This document shows, piece by piece, positions 45,840 through 59,482 of a DNA stretch of 64,000 nt. How positions within the stretch are numbered: the first letter of the stretch is position 1; every line of letters starts with the position of its first letter. The DNA is from Sarcomyxa edulis. Taxonomy: Eukaryota; Basidiomycota; Agaricomycetes; Agaricales; Mycenaceae. The stretch spans positions 124,001-188,000 of the forward strand of contig QUOL01000023.1 in NCBI GenBank assembly GCA_009761415.1. Reading direction: 5' to 3'. The notes beneath the pieces are model-generated. The model searched no databases and was not told the DNA's origin. It saw only the letters and a program-made list of their open reading frames with translations. A program made the position numbers and the translations under genes.

Positions 45840-46711
45840 TGGACGATTGCCACGGAGATGGGACCACGAGACCTTTTCCGGAAGAGTTCTTGTGTCGGTG
45901 TGGGTCTCGAAAAATTTACGCGAAGTGTTGCAAGAAGAGGGGATTGAAAAGAACTGAGCAGTGGTACGATGAGGGATCGTACATTCGGCCGTCGGTGGAA
46001 TTCTCCCTCGGTATGCCCAAGGATATCTCCTCTGAGTCGGCCTCGAAAACGGAATGGATGCAGCTTCTTGAAAAGCATCAAGCACGGATGGAAATTCCCA
46101 GAACTGAAGCCTGGCACAGAAATCAAAAGGCAATAGTCCTAGCGGAACTCAAGTCTACTGGCCAAATTGATCCTGCATTCGCGTATGCCGCAGAGAGGCT
46201 TGAGTTCATGCCGAAGTAGGTTGACGTTTCATTCGGTGAATGCTATGCATTAAACTTCGTTGCAGCCCTATAGATTCCATGATCTCGAGAACCGGGAGGC
46301 ATGAAGGCGTACAAGAGTGGAATGCACTCGTTGATGAGTACATTGCTTCCGGTGTTGACAAGCGAGACCCAGTGGAAATCGAGAATATTGCTAAGATCGG
46401 TCTTGCGGGTGGACCCCTACACCGCAGATGCGAAAGTCCCGGATGTGACAATTTAGAGGGCAGGAATAATGTCAAGATGCTGATCTGCGCTGGATGCCAA
46501 ACGGTCAGTAGCTTCGTCTTCCGAGTCGTGCCTACAAGTCGTCTTCTGACCGTCCTCATAGACAGTATTTTGCAGTAGGGACTGTCAAAAACGTGCTTGG
46601 AAATTTGGAGGCCACAAGGCGGCTTGCAAATCCCGTTATCCGCTAGCACAAACGCTCCCTTCACAAGCCAATTTTCAGCGCGCGTATGCAGAGAGTTTAG
46701 AGACTCCTTGA
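45836..46711 (+). pseudogene. MYND paralog, 3' half (split by retrotransposon)
   Basis: This continues the interrupted paralog: LDDCHGDGTTRPFPEEFLCR, the second SEC-C half CGSRKIYAKCC, then an intron from about 46217 to 46265, EWNALVDEYIASGVDKRD, and a MYND finger (CESPGC, LICAGC, VFCSRDC, KRAWKFGGHKAAC) across a second intron near 46504-46561. It ends SLETP and TGA at 46709-46711. The upstream 3' LTR is open in the same frame, so an LTR-initiated transcript could encode this half fused to LTR-derived residues. All metal ligands are retained. Confidence 0.85.
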
Positions 46712-46980
46712 TGAGTCCCTCAGCAAGTTTCCTAGTCGTATTTTGCAGACACTACCGATTAACCCACTATGTCCCCCCTACGCCGGCTACCTGGTACAAC
46801 AGTTAGCGAGTTTAGTAGCACGTAACGTACGTAGATTTGTATCAGATAAGATTTCGAAGATGATCTCGAATTTCGCATACCGCGGCTGTTTCGCTTGGGA
46901 AGGTTAGCACGCTGTACCAAATAGCTGGCAAACATTACAAACGAAACTTGGAAATTCCTTCGAAGTTCGTCTCGACTCGT

Positions 46981-47456
46981 ATGGCTCTTGCACGACCAGC
47001 CGTGAGTACTTTCCTGTTTTCGTCCATGGTTCTGGAAACTCAAGTATACCTCTTTCATAGACTAAACTACCTCCCGGTGCGAACCGCATCCTCTTCGTCA
47101 AGAATCTCAACTACCAAATCACAGGCGAGGACCTGTACGATCTGTTCGGCAGATATGGCAGCATACGCCAAATTCGCATAGGGAGTGAACAGAAGACGAA
47201 GGGAACGGCCTTCGTCGTTTTTGATGATGTTATGGATGTTCGTACCTCTTCCTCGTACCTCTGCACAAGACTGAATTTGTTACAGGCTAAAAATGCACTC
47301 GACCACCTGAATGGGTTCCATCTGCAAGAACGTTACATAGTCGTTCTGTATCACATGCCGGCTAAACAAGATGCTGCCGCTGCTAAAGCCGATTTGGCAC
47401 GTCGGGAGGAAGAGCTTGCGCAGTTGAAGAAAAAGCACGACATTGGAGATGATTGA
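46981..47456 (+). CDS. SF3B6: Splicing factor 3B subunit 6 (p14)
   Basis: This small RRM protein of the U2 snRNP SF3b complex contacts the branch-point adenosine region and SF3B1. Exons are 46981-47001, 47061-47237 and 47286-47456, giving 122 residues, the usual size. After MALARPATKLPPGANRILFV comes RNP2-like ILFVKNLNYQ, then LFGRYGSIRQIRIG, and the RNP1-like KGTAFVVFDDVMDAKNALDH. LNGFHLQERYIVVLYHMP and a Lys/Glu-rich tail ending KKKHDIGDD complete it. The first exon encodes only seven residues. The protein is complete with all family blocks. Confidence 0.95.
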
Positions 47457-47995
47457 GCGATACCCCCCATCCACGTTTTTCCGGTAGGACACTGCGTCGT
47501 AGTCGGACAGGAGTGGATTCAAAACATTCTTTGTAACTGTGCTGTTATTCTTGTATTTTTGGACAATCTCAATTCTCTTTATTTATCAGGTGCACATGCC
47601 ATCTCCCTGATCCCCGTTTGCCCTTGCCTCGGCCAAGAATCTAAGCTGTACAGAAGTTCCCTTCTGGCACATCCTGCTGATAATCGAACTGTCACGGACC
47701 TCTCGGAGCGGAGCAGCCAGCCAGTCGGATCTTTCATAGTCACATATTACAAACGCTTCAGGTTCACTACTCATTCTTGACTCGGGCCCAAGTTTCTAAC
47801 CCCTCTGTCGTGCCACTGCATCAGCGGCACACGTCGGGCACAATCTATCCAAGTGGGGAGCTAATGCCGATGCGTTTCAGGAAAGAGGCGCCAATGTCGA
47901 AGAAAAGAAAAAGACTGACAGTATTGCTGGGGGAACTGGTGACTATCGACGGCGCCTCAGCGATCAAACAGCAGAAACCAGGTCTTTGAGTCTTA
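47457..47995. other. Intergenic between convergent genes
   Basis: This is the 3' flank of SF3B6 and of the minus-strand unknown gene. No coding, repeat or RNA feature is recognised. Confidence 0.35.
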
Positions 47996-48656
47996 CTATT
48001 GCCAGCAGATTTTTGTGCATTCTGGAGGGACGCAGTCTGGTGGATGCGCCGGGCTGAATTTACAGCGCACAAGGTCACATTTGATCTGTTCGATAGAGGT
48101 ATCTATCAATCAAGTCTGAGCCTCGTGCATTAGTGTCTTACCTCTTCGTCTGGCTAGATAGTCGTGGAAGATGTCAACGTTCTCTCGTCTACCATCTTCA
48201 AACAGGGATTGCACGGACCAGGTTAACGCCATGGCCACACCTTGTCGGTCAACACTCGTCAGAATGGTGCTTCTTTCTCCAATGGCGAGAATGACCTACC
48301 TCGTATAAAAGTTTCGGACTCTGAAGACAGTCAATGAGAATGAATAAAAGAGCGGTGCGAGGACGACTTCACTCACCTTCGCCAGCAACACATGGTCTGA
48401 ATAGTGGAAGAGATATCTCTGATGAGGGACAGATGGGAGATAATGGAGCGATGAAGCCCAGTATACGTGCTCCTTTATACTGCAATGGCGTGGGTCAAAA
48501 TGAATCACTAAGTTTTCTCGGGGTAACTAAAATGTCGACACTTTTAGACGTATGTCCGCACGCCGACCACATGCATACGATGTGGATCGATACGCTATCA
48601 AGTCCTCCTCTGAGAGGGAAAGATGACCACGATACACGATTAGTATTTGGCGGAAG
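47996..48656 (-). CDS. Unrecognised small multi-exon gene, 5' end unclear
   Basis: Minus-strand exons join through several GT-AG introns into one frame. The pieces read in order LPPNTNRVSWSSFPLRGG, VCMWSACGHTSKSVDIL, YKGARILGFIAPLSPICPSS, EISLPLFRPCVAGESETFIR and GVAMALTWSVQSLFEDGRRE. They continue NVDIFHDYLARRRDTSIEQI, KCDLVRCKFSPAHPPDC and VPPECTKICWQ, with TAG at 47998-47996. The C-terminal quarter is cysteine-rich. I recognise no family. The first exon begins at an AG acceptor near 48657, so the true start is missing; the in-frame ATG within VCMWSACG is an alternative. Consistent splicing supports a real gene, but protein-level support is lacking. Confidence 0.4.
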
Positions 48657-51232
48657 CTAAATTTAACCCAGACGTCATGATCCATGAAGACGGAGTCGAT
48701 TAGAAGCCCCTGGGTACTACTTCCTCCACCTAACGAGGTCTATTCCAGAAGTTGAACGAAGGAGTAAGGGTATGCCTGTTTTCGCTGCTTTTCTCTAGAC
48801 ATTTTCTGAGTTTGATATCGTGAGGATCAGGTTCATCTTGTCTTGTGGCTTCAATTGCCGGACTCGTAACATGAATTGTGAACGGCCTCTAGATGAATAG
48901 TGGCTTGGGGGAAGGGAGCCATTCGTTTCATCGATAAACACGGAGGCCAAGTTCTTACTATTACCAGATTTGGGAAAAGATATTGATTTTTACGTGTACG
49001 TGTACCGGCCGCGCGACATCGCATCGAGCTGAGGCTGGATCCGGAAGGGACCCAACAGATATTCAGCACCTTTCGTCTGGTTAGAATTCGGTCGGTCGGT
49101 CCTCGTTTTCTGCCCGAACATCTTCTATCTAGCTAATATTCCACAGACCCTATCTATACATATATGTGCCAATTGATCGACGACACTACTTCCAATTCGG
49201 AAACGCGGAGCTCCCCTCGAATCCAACTCTGTAGTTCGTGGGGACTTGCCGGGTGCTGCTCACGGATGGAAATCTGTTTTTGAAACCGTGGTTACAGAAC
49301 ATATGAGCATGTAAGTGGTCCAATCATGAATCGGACCTCCTGATATTATCCTCAAATAGCTCAGAGATCGGAATTCAGTGAGTTCTGATTGGTACCAGTA
49401 ACGGAGTCGAACCATTGGTCGCCGCTTACCTCTTGTCCACATTGATCCCGGGAGGTCGACCTGGAGAGAGCGTTGACGCAGGCGTTCTATTCGTGGTGAT
49501 GCTCTGAAGCTACATATCTTCGGTCACCGTTCATCCTTTCTAAATTTGATGACAAAGTTTCCTTGTCTATTCAGATTCTACCGACAAGGTTTGTCTTCAG
49601 CCGTAATAGTGGTTCCCAAGCCCTGCTTCAGATTTCTGGACGGTATACAATGTCCCCCGTCATGCCAAGTGGTCAGTGCCGTAATGCGCTCACGCGTTAC
49701 CCCTTACTGACGGTGCAAAATTTTGTAGATTGATAATGTGGCTATCTCAAACGAAGATGCTCTAGATACAGTATCAATGCGCACTAAATCTCTGTTCAAA
49801 TTGGCCTACCTTTCTCCGCCTGATATTCGTTTCTTCCCTCGCAATTCGGACTTCACCCTCTAAAGGCAAAAGTCTATCTTATTGCGCCAGGGGTCCGATA
49901 AATCAGCGCTACACGCCAACTATGTGCATAGCTGCGACAGGGTCTTCTGATGAAAAGGACAGCTGACTTTTCCTGGGATCAGCCGTAGATTCTTGATTAT
50001 CTGGTCTCCAACACTTCGCCTCGCTGACACAGACAACTATTCCCGGGTTCATCCCACGGCTAGTTCTCTTCTCCCTACCCGTCGTGTGCATCTTAGGCGC
50101 CAGGCTTATGGATTGTCCTTCCGCGTCCGCGTGTAGGGCTTTCGGCCGTTCCCCCTCTGGAGGAATGTCCTCGCCTCACTGGAGTAGCCCTTATGTCGGG
50201 TGTTGATTCCTACCGTGACTCTGAATCATCATTAGCCTCGAAGCCTTCCTATCTGTCTCTTCCAGTTCTACCCGCTGTAGCAGCTTTTAAGCTCTATCCC
50301 CCATTCTTAGGCCACAAATTTCATCCGATAGTGAGTGTTTGCTAGGGTCTGATGTTTATTAACGGTCACGAACTAATGATGTTCAATACAGTTGCCGAAA
50401 TCCCGTCGGACGAAATCCACCACGGCGGTGATTGGGTAACCGCCCATGATGATGGTCAATTTCAGATCCTTTGGTCCCAGGCTGGCCCACGGCCTGCGGT
50501 TTCTTCCCTTGCTCACTAACCGTGAGGGACGAAGCCAATGATCATCTTCCGTGCCAAGACCCAATAGCGCTTTAGTCTGTCTTCGTCCCCTCCGGTGGCC
50601 TGGTGCGAGGTGTATGGCAGGTATGCACTCTTCCAGGCTCGACTCAAGAGTTTCCAGTACTCACAGTAACGATATTAGCACCGAACTCCACGCGTTTCGA
50701 CGTCCCGCTCCTTCACAAAATCACATTTTTGTGCAGTCCCCGAACCAACGGTTGATTTTCTTTGTTGAGTCCGCCAGTCGTCGATGTGTTCTGTGACGGG
50801 AGATATATGTTCTACCTCGAGGCACCAGTACCCTCTTCACTTCACTTGGTATCTTCGTGACTCCCTCGGACCCGTTGTTCAAGAGCGTCTGCATTAATAG
50901 CACAACTTGATTCTTAGTGCTCCAACTCGAAGACCTTCTAAATTCATTAATTTCCTCAATTTCCTCTAGATCGTACCTGCCGCAACCTGGATGGAGTTGC
51001 TCAAGGTTAACTCAACCTTACGGACCGCCGGTCACCCGGAATTGCTCCACTGCAGTGTAGGCAGGCCGCGTACGTCCTAGACATGCAATATTTATGGCAC
51101 TGTATGACTTAGGAAGTTGAGTTACATATGCATACGGTTTGATATTGCCTGGATAGCAAAGGATTGTAACACAATGATAAACTATAAACTACATAAGACA
51201 GACTCGTACCAATGAAAGCAAGGAGGATAGAT
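48657..51232. other. Gene-poor 2.6-kb stretch
   Basis: No confident gene is found. Short frames on both strands lack family motifs. One at 50564-50373 (minus) reads LKLTIIMGGYPITAVVDFVR, faintly like a retropepsin flap and active-site strand but without the DSG/DTG triad. The stretch may be decayed mobile DNA. No tandem or inverted repeat of note was seen. Confidence 0.35.
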
Positions 51233-52866
<1,634 letters not shown>

Positions 52867-53014
52867 TTTTTGGAATATTTAGTGAGTGGTTGATCAAGAG
52901 AAGGCTTCAGGATCGGAGTTTGACTCGGAATTGGAAAACGATTCGATCTCACTTAGGCTGCAACTCGACTTGAACGTTCTTGAACACCCTCCAAAACTCT
53001 AGAAATCTACAGAA
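52867..53014. promoter_or_regulatory. 148-bp bidirectional promoter, eIF4A3 and SF3A3
   Basis: The start codons of two divergent RNA-processing genes are only 148 bases apart. No TATA box is visible. The region must hold both leaders and promoters, so co-expression is likely. Confidence 0.5.
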
Positions 53015-54910
53015 ATGGACTCTATCATAGAAGTACAGCGACAAAGCCACGAAGAAATCGAACGTTTCGAAAGGGCTCTCTATACTCTTCTTTCTAGACC
53101 TCAGTCTACTCACGAGTCGAACCTTCGCAATGAACACAAAGCCTCGGAAATGCTTGATCGTATATCGTCCAGGGTTTCTGCGTTGCACAATTTCTACCAG
53201 GATGAAGATGCCAGAAATGCAGAAATGAATCTCCTTTCGGCACCCTCTCAGCAGAATGATCTATCCGAGTTCTATTCGCGGTTGTCTAAGATTCAAGAAC
53301 ACTACAGCAAGTACCCCGATTCTGTTCCGAAAGGATTCGAACTCGAACTTGCGAGCCTACTGGAGGATCCAAATCAAGACGGTGGAGACGATGAGTATGC
53401 AGAGGAAGACCGTGCGTAGCTTGTTTCGTCCCTTTGTTGTCCTACTAAGTTCTTCAACATGGTTCCAATATAGCCATATCCTTGTTATTCTCGGGTGAAG
53501 AGGCATATGGGAAATATCTTGACCTGTATGCTAACCACACTGCATATAGCAATCTGAAAAACCTCGGAAAACGACCGGGATACCTTCAATACCTCGACTT
53601 ACTTCTTGCTGTAGAACCAGGACCTGTTCACAAAGAATTGCCTAAGGAAACCAGGTTCACGAAAGACTACGAAACGTGCGCTACATTTGTCCAAACCTCT
53701 TTGTGTGGTATTAACAATCTGTAGATATATCAAAAATCTGCATGCCTATCTTTTATCATTCGCGAAACGCACCCAACCGTTGGTCGACATCGAAACCCAA
53801 CAACGAGAGTCCGAGGTCGAATTCAACGAGAAATGGGACGCTGGAGAATATCCAGGCTGGGAAGAGATCAGCAGTACCAAAACGCCTGCGAACGGCAATG
53901 GAACCAGTGGGATCTGGTGTACAGCTTGTAAGTCAAATCATTCGTATGCAAATCTTGAGCTTACAGTCTTCGCAAAAGGCCAAAAAAACTACTCGAAACA
54001 GACCGTATATGACGCGCATCTAACTTCCAAAAAACACGTCAAGGCAACTGCTAAGCAAGCTACTTCCGAAACCCCAGCCGCAAACCCCAATGGCACCCAT
54101 CCAACATCTACTCCCAATCACACGCACCAGTCGTCTGCCACGTCTCGTCTGCGCACTTCTGCATATCTCACTCATATAACAACATCCCTCTTGAAAACTT
54201 TGACACCGACTCTCAACGAGACAAAATCCAATGTCGAAAGGAGATTCTCACTCACAGCTCGTGAACGTGAGCAGGAACTTTTGGACCAAGCCAACCCACC
54301 ACCGGCGCCCGTAAACACTAATGCTGACGGTGCGCCTGGTGAGGAGGAAGAGGAAGAAGAACGGATATATAATCCCCTCAAATTACCTTTGGGATGGGAT
54401 GGCAAGCCTATACCCTACTGGTTGTACAAACTCCATGGTCTGGGTGTTGAATACCGATGTGAAATATGCTCAGATCATGTGTATATGGGCAGGTGAGTTT
54501 CCGTGAATGCACTCAGCTTTTTCGACAATCATATAACGAATCATTTGCAAGGAAAAACTTTGATCGTCATTTCCAGGTAATTTGTTGTGAATCCTCGTTC
54601 TTGCCGTTCCACCTCTAATACTTCAACTTTCAGGAATCCAGACATGCTTTTGGTATGCGAGCACTTGGACTGCCAAACACGAAACACTTCCACGAAATCA
54701 CGCGTATCGAAGATGCTCTTTCGCGTGAGTCTTGTTCATGATTCTTGATACTTCCCAGACTCATCGAATTGTATAGTGGCCGAGAAATTGAAGCAAGAAG
54801 GGCGTCATGAAATATTCGAGCAGGAGACCATGGAGGAGCTGGAAGATGATGAGGGTAACGTCTACAATCGCAAAACTTACGAAGATTTGAAGAAGCAAGG
54901 ACTGATCTAG
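53015..54910 (+). CDS. SF3A3: Splicing factor 3A subunit 3 (SF3a60/Prp9)
   Basis: This U2 snRNP SF3a component is needed for prespliceosome assembly. The protein begins [20 protein letters not shown], the conserved N-terminal helix. Next come [20 protein letters not shown] and [20 protein letters not shown] across introns near 53420 and 53703. The middle zinc-finger region has [14 protein letters not shown] with [13 protein letters not shown]. The C-terminal SF3a60 domain has [20 protein letters not shown], then the C2H2-type finger [20 protein letters not shown] followed by [29 protein letters not shown] and [16 protein letters not shown] end the protein at TAG 54908-54910. An acidic EEEEEEER run precedes the C-terminal domain. 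All diagnostic blocks are present. It converges on the synaptojanin-like gene with 94 bases between stops. Confidence 0.95.
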
Positions 54911-55004
54911 TGCCACTGATTACGTTCTATTCTGTGCCTATGAGAACGAGGGTTTACAATATACATTTGTATGGGTATGATTAAGTGCTATGGGATGTTC
55001 GATT

Positions 55005-58000
55005 CTACGAGTCTTCTGTACCTGGCTTCGCCGATATCACTGGCCGAGGTGGCGGGGGAGGAGGCTTTCGTACAGCTTGTACTGGTGCAAGAGGCGTCTG
55101 CAGGGTAAGGGCATGCGAGTAGAGTTCTTCATCTGATGAAGACGGTGAAGACGACAACGAGGATTCATCTGGATAATCGAATGGATTTGTTCCGCTAGGA
55201 TGTTCTGCTTGAAATTCGGACAAGGGTATTACACCTTTCGGTTGATCTGCAAAAGAGCTGAGTTCTGAGAAGGATATCGCTGATGATATGGCGAAGTACC
55301 TGGGGTATCCCACCATGCGATTTCGTCCGTGCTAGGGGGTGGAACTGATGGAATCAAACCTTCAGCTTTTCATGTGGCATATGGAAAAGATGGGTGTGGC
55401 GTACGTTCTACGAAGTCAGCTGGCAGATACAACGCCGCCAGTTTTTCGTCCAGTTTTTCACCCGGTGCAGTAGATACTACGCTTTCCAGAAGCAGACGTG
55501 ATAATGCAGCACGCTTTACGGTGTCGATTATTCGCACATCAGCCCTGAACAGGGCGTATACTTGTAGTTTCGTGATGAGTGAAAGATACGAAAGTATAGG
55601 ATATGAAATCAGCCACCTGGTTTATGATCTGAGCCTCGGAGTTCAGCCCTCGAGTACACGGCGATGTCAAGCTGACTTCCGCGGTACAGTATCCTATCTG
55701 CAGTAAACTTAGACAGTGCATCAAGATTGGAACAAAGGTGACGTACCAGTCCATGCTGGTATCCGCATTTTTTCACTGGTATCGTAGTTGTCCGTTCCAA
55801 GGTCATACCTATAGGTCGGCCGGAAGAGCAGTGGCGCTTCTTCATATCCAGCAAAAGCCGCTTTGGCGTCCATCACCTGCTTAAGCTTTTGGAGGCATCC
55901 AGGTCAACCTATCTATTCATCGAAGACGGTGACGCCAGACTTACTTGATCCGCAGCCAGTAAGGCATCAAAATCGTCAGCTTGCGCAAGGCTCCTAACCA
56001 GTTCATTATCCATATCGATGCGATAATTCGTATCCGCCAGCCAAATAATGTTTCTATGAGGAAAATTCAGATAGGATATATGAAACGGAAGGACGATCAT
56101 GATCTCACTCGTGGCTCGTAATCGTTTTTCCCTTCTGGAAGTGTAAACCAGTGGCAATAGTTTTATAATCGGCGTTCCGCTCGTCAACATTCGAGTGTCC
56201 AGCAGCAAGATGTGCAGTCAAGAAGCAAAAGCTTGTGTCGTGGTATTCAAGTCTGACGCCCACGGCGCCTTTATTCCCCGACATGCCTCGGAGACCTGTC
56301 TACAAAAAACTAGTTGAGGATAGGAAACGATAATAGATGCCTGAACGTTACTCACCTTGCGAGAAGTCCCTTCGACATTACGGATCACGGCCGTCAGCTC
56401 GGCTTTTACTAGTACCAGCAGCGCAGTTCCAACCAGCTATAGAATGTGGGACTAAGTCACCTTCCGTATTCTTAGGTAGGTTTACATACCTGTTCACTTC
56501 TGAGCAAAACATAGTTAGATTTTTTCCCTGGACGACGGTCCAAAGTGTCCATTATTCTTGTTTCCCATACTCGTCTGTTGACAAATGAATAACAAGTCAC
56601 GTTAGAAAAAGGACGACGAACAATACCTTTTTTCGGGATCAGTCTGTACTATCTGCTGTGCAGTCAGTGGCACGATTTCTTGGAAACCCAGTATAAACAT
56701 GTCGGGACTTGAAACAGCGAGAAAGCATCAGTGTCGTCGACGCTAGATCGGATTCCAACGTACTCATCGATGCCTAGAGAAATGAAATGAGACAGATGTC
56801 TAGTGTAAAGAGTACATCATACTCACCCTCTCGAGGAAACAGCCAAGGCAGCAAGGACTCAGATGGAGGCTATCATATAAGAATAGTCATGAATAAACTG
56901 CCAACACTTCATCAAGAAGATACGCACCCGCCCATTCAAATTCCAAGTACCCACGAAAAACGTGCAACGTTTTGTAGTAGAATATTCCGATATCCTTCAC
57001 AGGCATCTCTGGATTAAAAGCAGCAACTCACATAATCGAGACGAAACATACCGTTGTTCCAAAGCAGCACGAACAGAATCGTGTATTGGATCAAATACAG
57101 TCACACGACGCTGATTGCTCATATTTCCCTAATAACTGAAATTAGAATTGAGCCAGCGAGAAAGAGTTGCACGAAATTACTAGGAACATGTCAATGGCTG
57201 TCTGCTTGGCTTTGTCTTGGAAATTGTTGATATATGCTCTCGAGACACTTTTAGTGGCGTCAGAGAGAACACCTGAGGATGAGTCAGTACCGAAGAACAA
57301 CCGCGACTGGATGTTTTGCGTACCAGCTAACGTCCGTTTCCCACTTCGTGTGAAACTCGTGTTGAGGGCCCCAGTTCCCGCGTAAATCCTAGATAGAGCA
57401 TCACCATTCTCAGCCCAGAGCTCCCTATGATGAGACCATAGTGAGTTGGAGTGTATCCATTCGCGACGAACGAGAAGTAGGTATTGTTCTAGAGTCGTAC
57501 GAGAGAGTATATCCTGGACGAAATTGGTGCGATCCAAGCTGCGAACCTGTTAATTCGCGTCGCGAGTGCCACAGGGCTAGATGCGCACCAGTCTAAGCAA
57601 TTCGTCCTGAAGACGCCTTTCTGGTCTGTGACAATTTCGTCGGAGGTCGCGTCGCACATGGCGAATCCAAACCTATCAACGTGATCGGTTATGCTTTCCA
57701 GACGCCTAGAAATGTGGAATAAGGATCATTGCTATATCAAAAGGCAAAATATTACCCTCACCTAAGATCCCTGACCACACTGTCATGTCCACCGAGTCTC
57801 ACTGCATTATGAAAATCGTAGTTTGTTATATCGAGATCATCGCTCAAAGCGCCTCGAGCTATTTGAAGATGTCTTGCATATGCGCCGGTAAGGATCGCTT
57901 CGTTCTCTTTAGTTCCGAGAAGATTGATGGCGTGCACTGCACCATACTCTTCTGCTAGCTGAGCGAAATGACGTTCGAATGCGGGCTGTGATGCGTGAGG

Positions 58001-59221
58001 GCGTGTGATTTGGATGCGTTGGCCAAAGGTCTGTAAACCTTGTTGTTCCCAAAAGACTGCGTATGTTTGGTAAGATTGTATGGAATGTTCAGATGAAGGA
58101 GGAATACATACGAGGAACACTTCCACGGACCTGGACGTAACTGACGCAATGTTGGTCGGTGCAGAATACAGTTTCTGTCTGGAACAAAGCTCAGAATATA
58201 GGGTCAGTAGCAAAATAAAGAGCTCACCTCTACAAAGTTGGCACAGTTGCCGTCATCGTCGACGCCACGCGTATTAAAACGAGTTCCGGCGCGTTTCCAG
58301 CCAAGTCGTGATATAAGAGCTAGATTGGCAATTGTCGGCGAACCGTCAGTGGGAGGGGCTGGTAAAGCCATAGTGAAGACTCCAACATAGCCTTGAATGG
58401 CTAAGATCTATAGAGGACATAATATCAGACTGGTACGACAACCCAGTGGATTGCTCGAGACATACGATAAACTGGCACCGATCAAGATCTTCGCGTTCAT
58501 TCGCGTCCAGCCTATCTCGGAAATCGAGGAGACTCCTGACGATGTACTCATTCCAAACAAAACGTTCATCAAATGTCCCAATATCTTTTGCCATGTGCGC
58601 GTCTCTAGACAATCGTACTGATAATCGCGAGGAAAGGTCCCACTGGGGTTCGAGGGCATAATAAAATGACCCTGATGACAAGATCTTTGTCAAGGGCATA
58701 CAAGGGTGTTCAAAAATTGGTGTTGCCTGCGTGGACTGTTGATAGGGCTCTCGTAGGAGCGAGTCAACAGCATCTGGACTGGGGATCACGTCTGCGGCGG
58801 CTGCGAGGTCGTCCCAGGTTGAAGATGTCAAGCAGAAGAAACAGACTTCGTGAATCCGTGCTACAGATTCCTCTGTAGAGGCTGAAGGTCGTGTGTTCCC
58901 GACTTCGGTTGCAGAAGTCACCACAGCCAAGAATACATCTTGAATTCAAGGTTGGGATTATTTCCAAACAAGGGGATAGTCGATCCGCATACCATTTTCA
59001 ATAGATATCAGACCAAGACATCCTTTTACAATCCTTCTGGTCAACCTGACGGTATTTGCGAGATTGATCTCATCTTTGGGTAGAAACTCGACCACAGCCT
59101 GTGCAGAATTGGGTTCTCCAGCCCGGAATACGAGAGCTCTGCGCGGTCGTCCTAATCGTTCGTCGTGTGAGCTAGTTACTAGGTAAAGTACTCGAGGGTT
59201 ATTTCCGAGATACAAGTGCAT
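55005..59221 (-). CDS. Synaptojanin-like phosphoinositide phosphatase (SAC + 5-phosphatase)
   Basis: This gene encodes a two-domain phosphoinositide phosphatase of the synaptojanin/Inp52-Inp53 type, acting in endocytosis and membrane traffic. The start [20 protein letters not shown] leads into a SAC domain: [43 protein letters not shown] and FETETVF-like NFVETETVFC. The SAC catalytic CX5R motif is [13 protein letters not shown], split inside its second cysteine codon by an intron ending near 57534. The 5-phosphatase domain has [81 protein letters not shown] followed by AWTDRILYRG, and SDHKPVYALF. The C-terminal tail has an NPF motif ([10 protein letters not shown]), an acidic Ser run and polyproline (PPPPPPRP), which typically bind EH and SH3 domain partners. 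About fifteen introns occur. It ends TAG at 55007-55005. Confidence 0.92.
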
Positions 59222-59482
59222 GGAGGAACGAAGGAGGAGATCCCGATTCTTGGAATGGGCGCGAGTCGATTTGGTCCCTCCGGAGGCCGAGGGAGTGCCC
59301 GCAAAGTGGCCGTCGGCATCGCGGCACTATTTGGCAAAGCCGTCTTGAAATCACACCACGTTCCGAATCTCCGGGTCTCGGGGCAACTTGTGACTCCGAG
59401 TCTCCGCAGGACCTCAGGCTGGGAGTTAAATCCTTCTGCTAGCTCAGTATCTAGTAGCAGCTAGTTCCAGAGTAGTCCTCAA
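59222..59482. promoter_or_regulatory. Divergent promoter region, synaptojanin-like and BTB genes
   Basis: 261 bases separate two divergent start codons. No TATA box or repeat was seen. Confidence 0.35.

Noticed and set aside
50373..50564. Retropepsin-like fragment on the minus strand
   Set aside because: The DSG/DTG triad is absent and no flanking gag or RT segment is present.
59216..59464. Plus-strand frame in the synaptojanin-BTB intergenic region
   Set aside because: No conserved motif, and it overlaps the expected divergent promoter.
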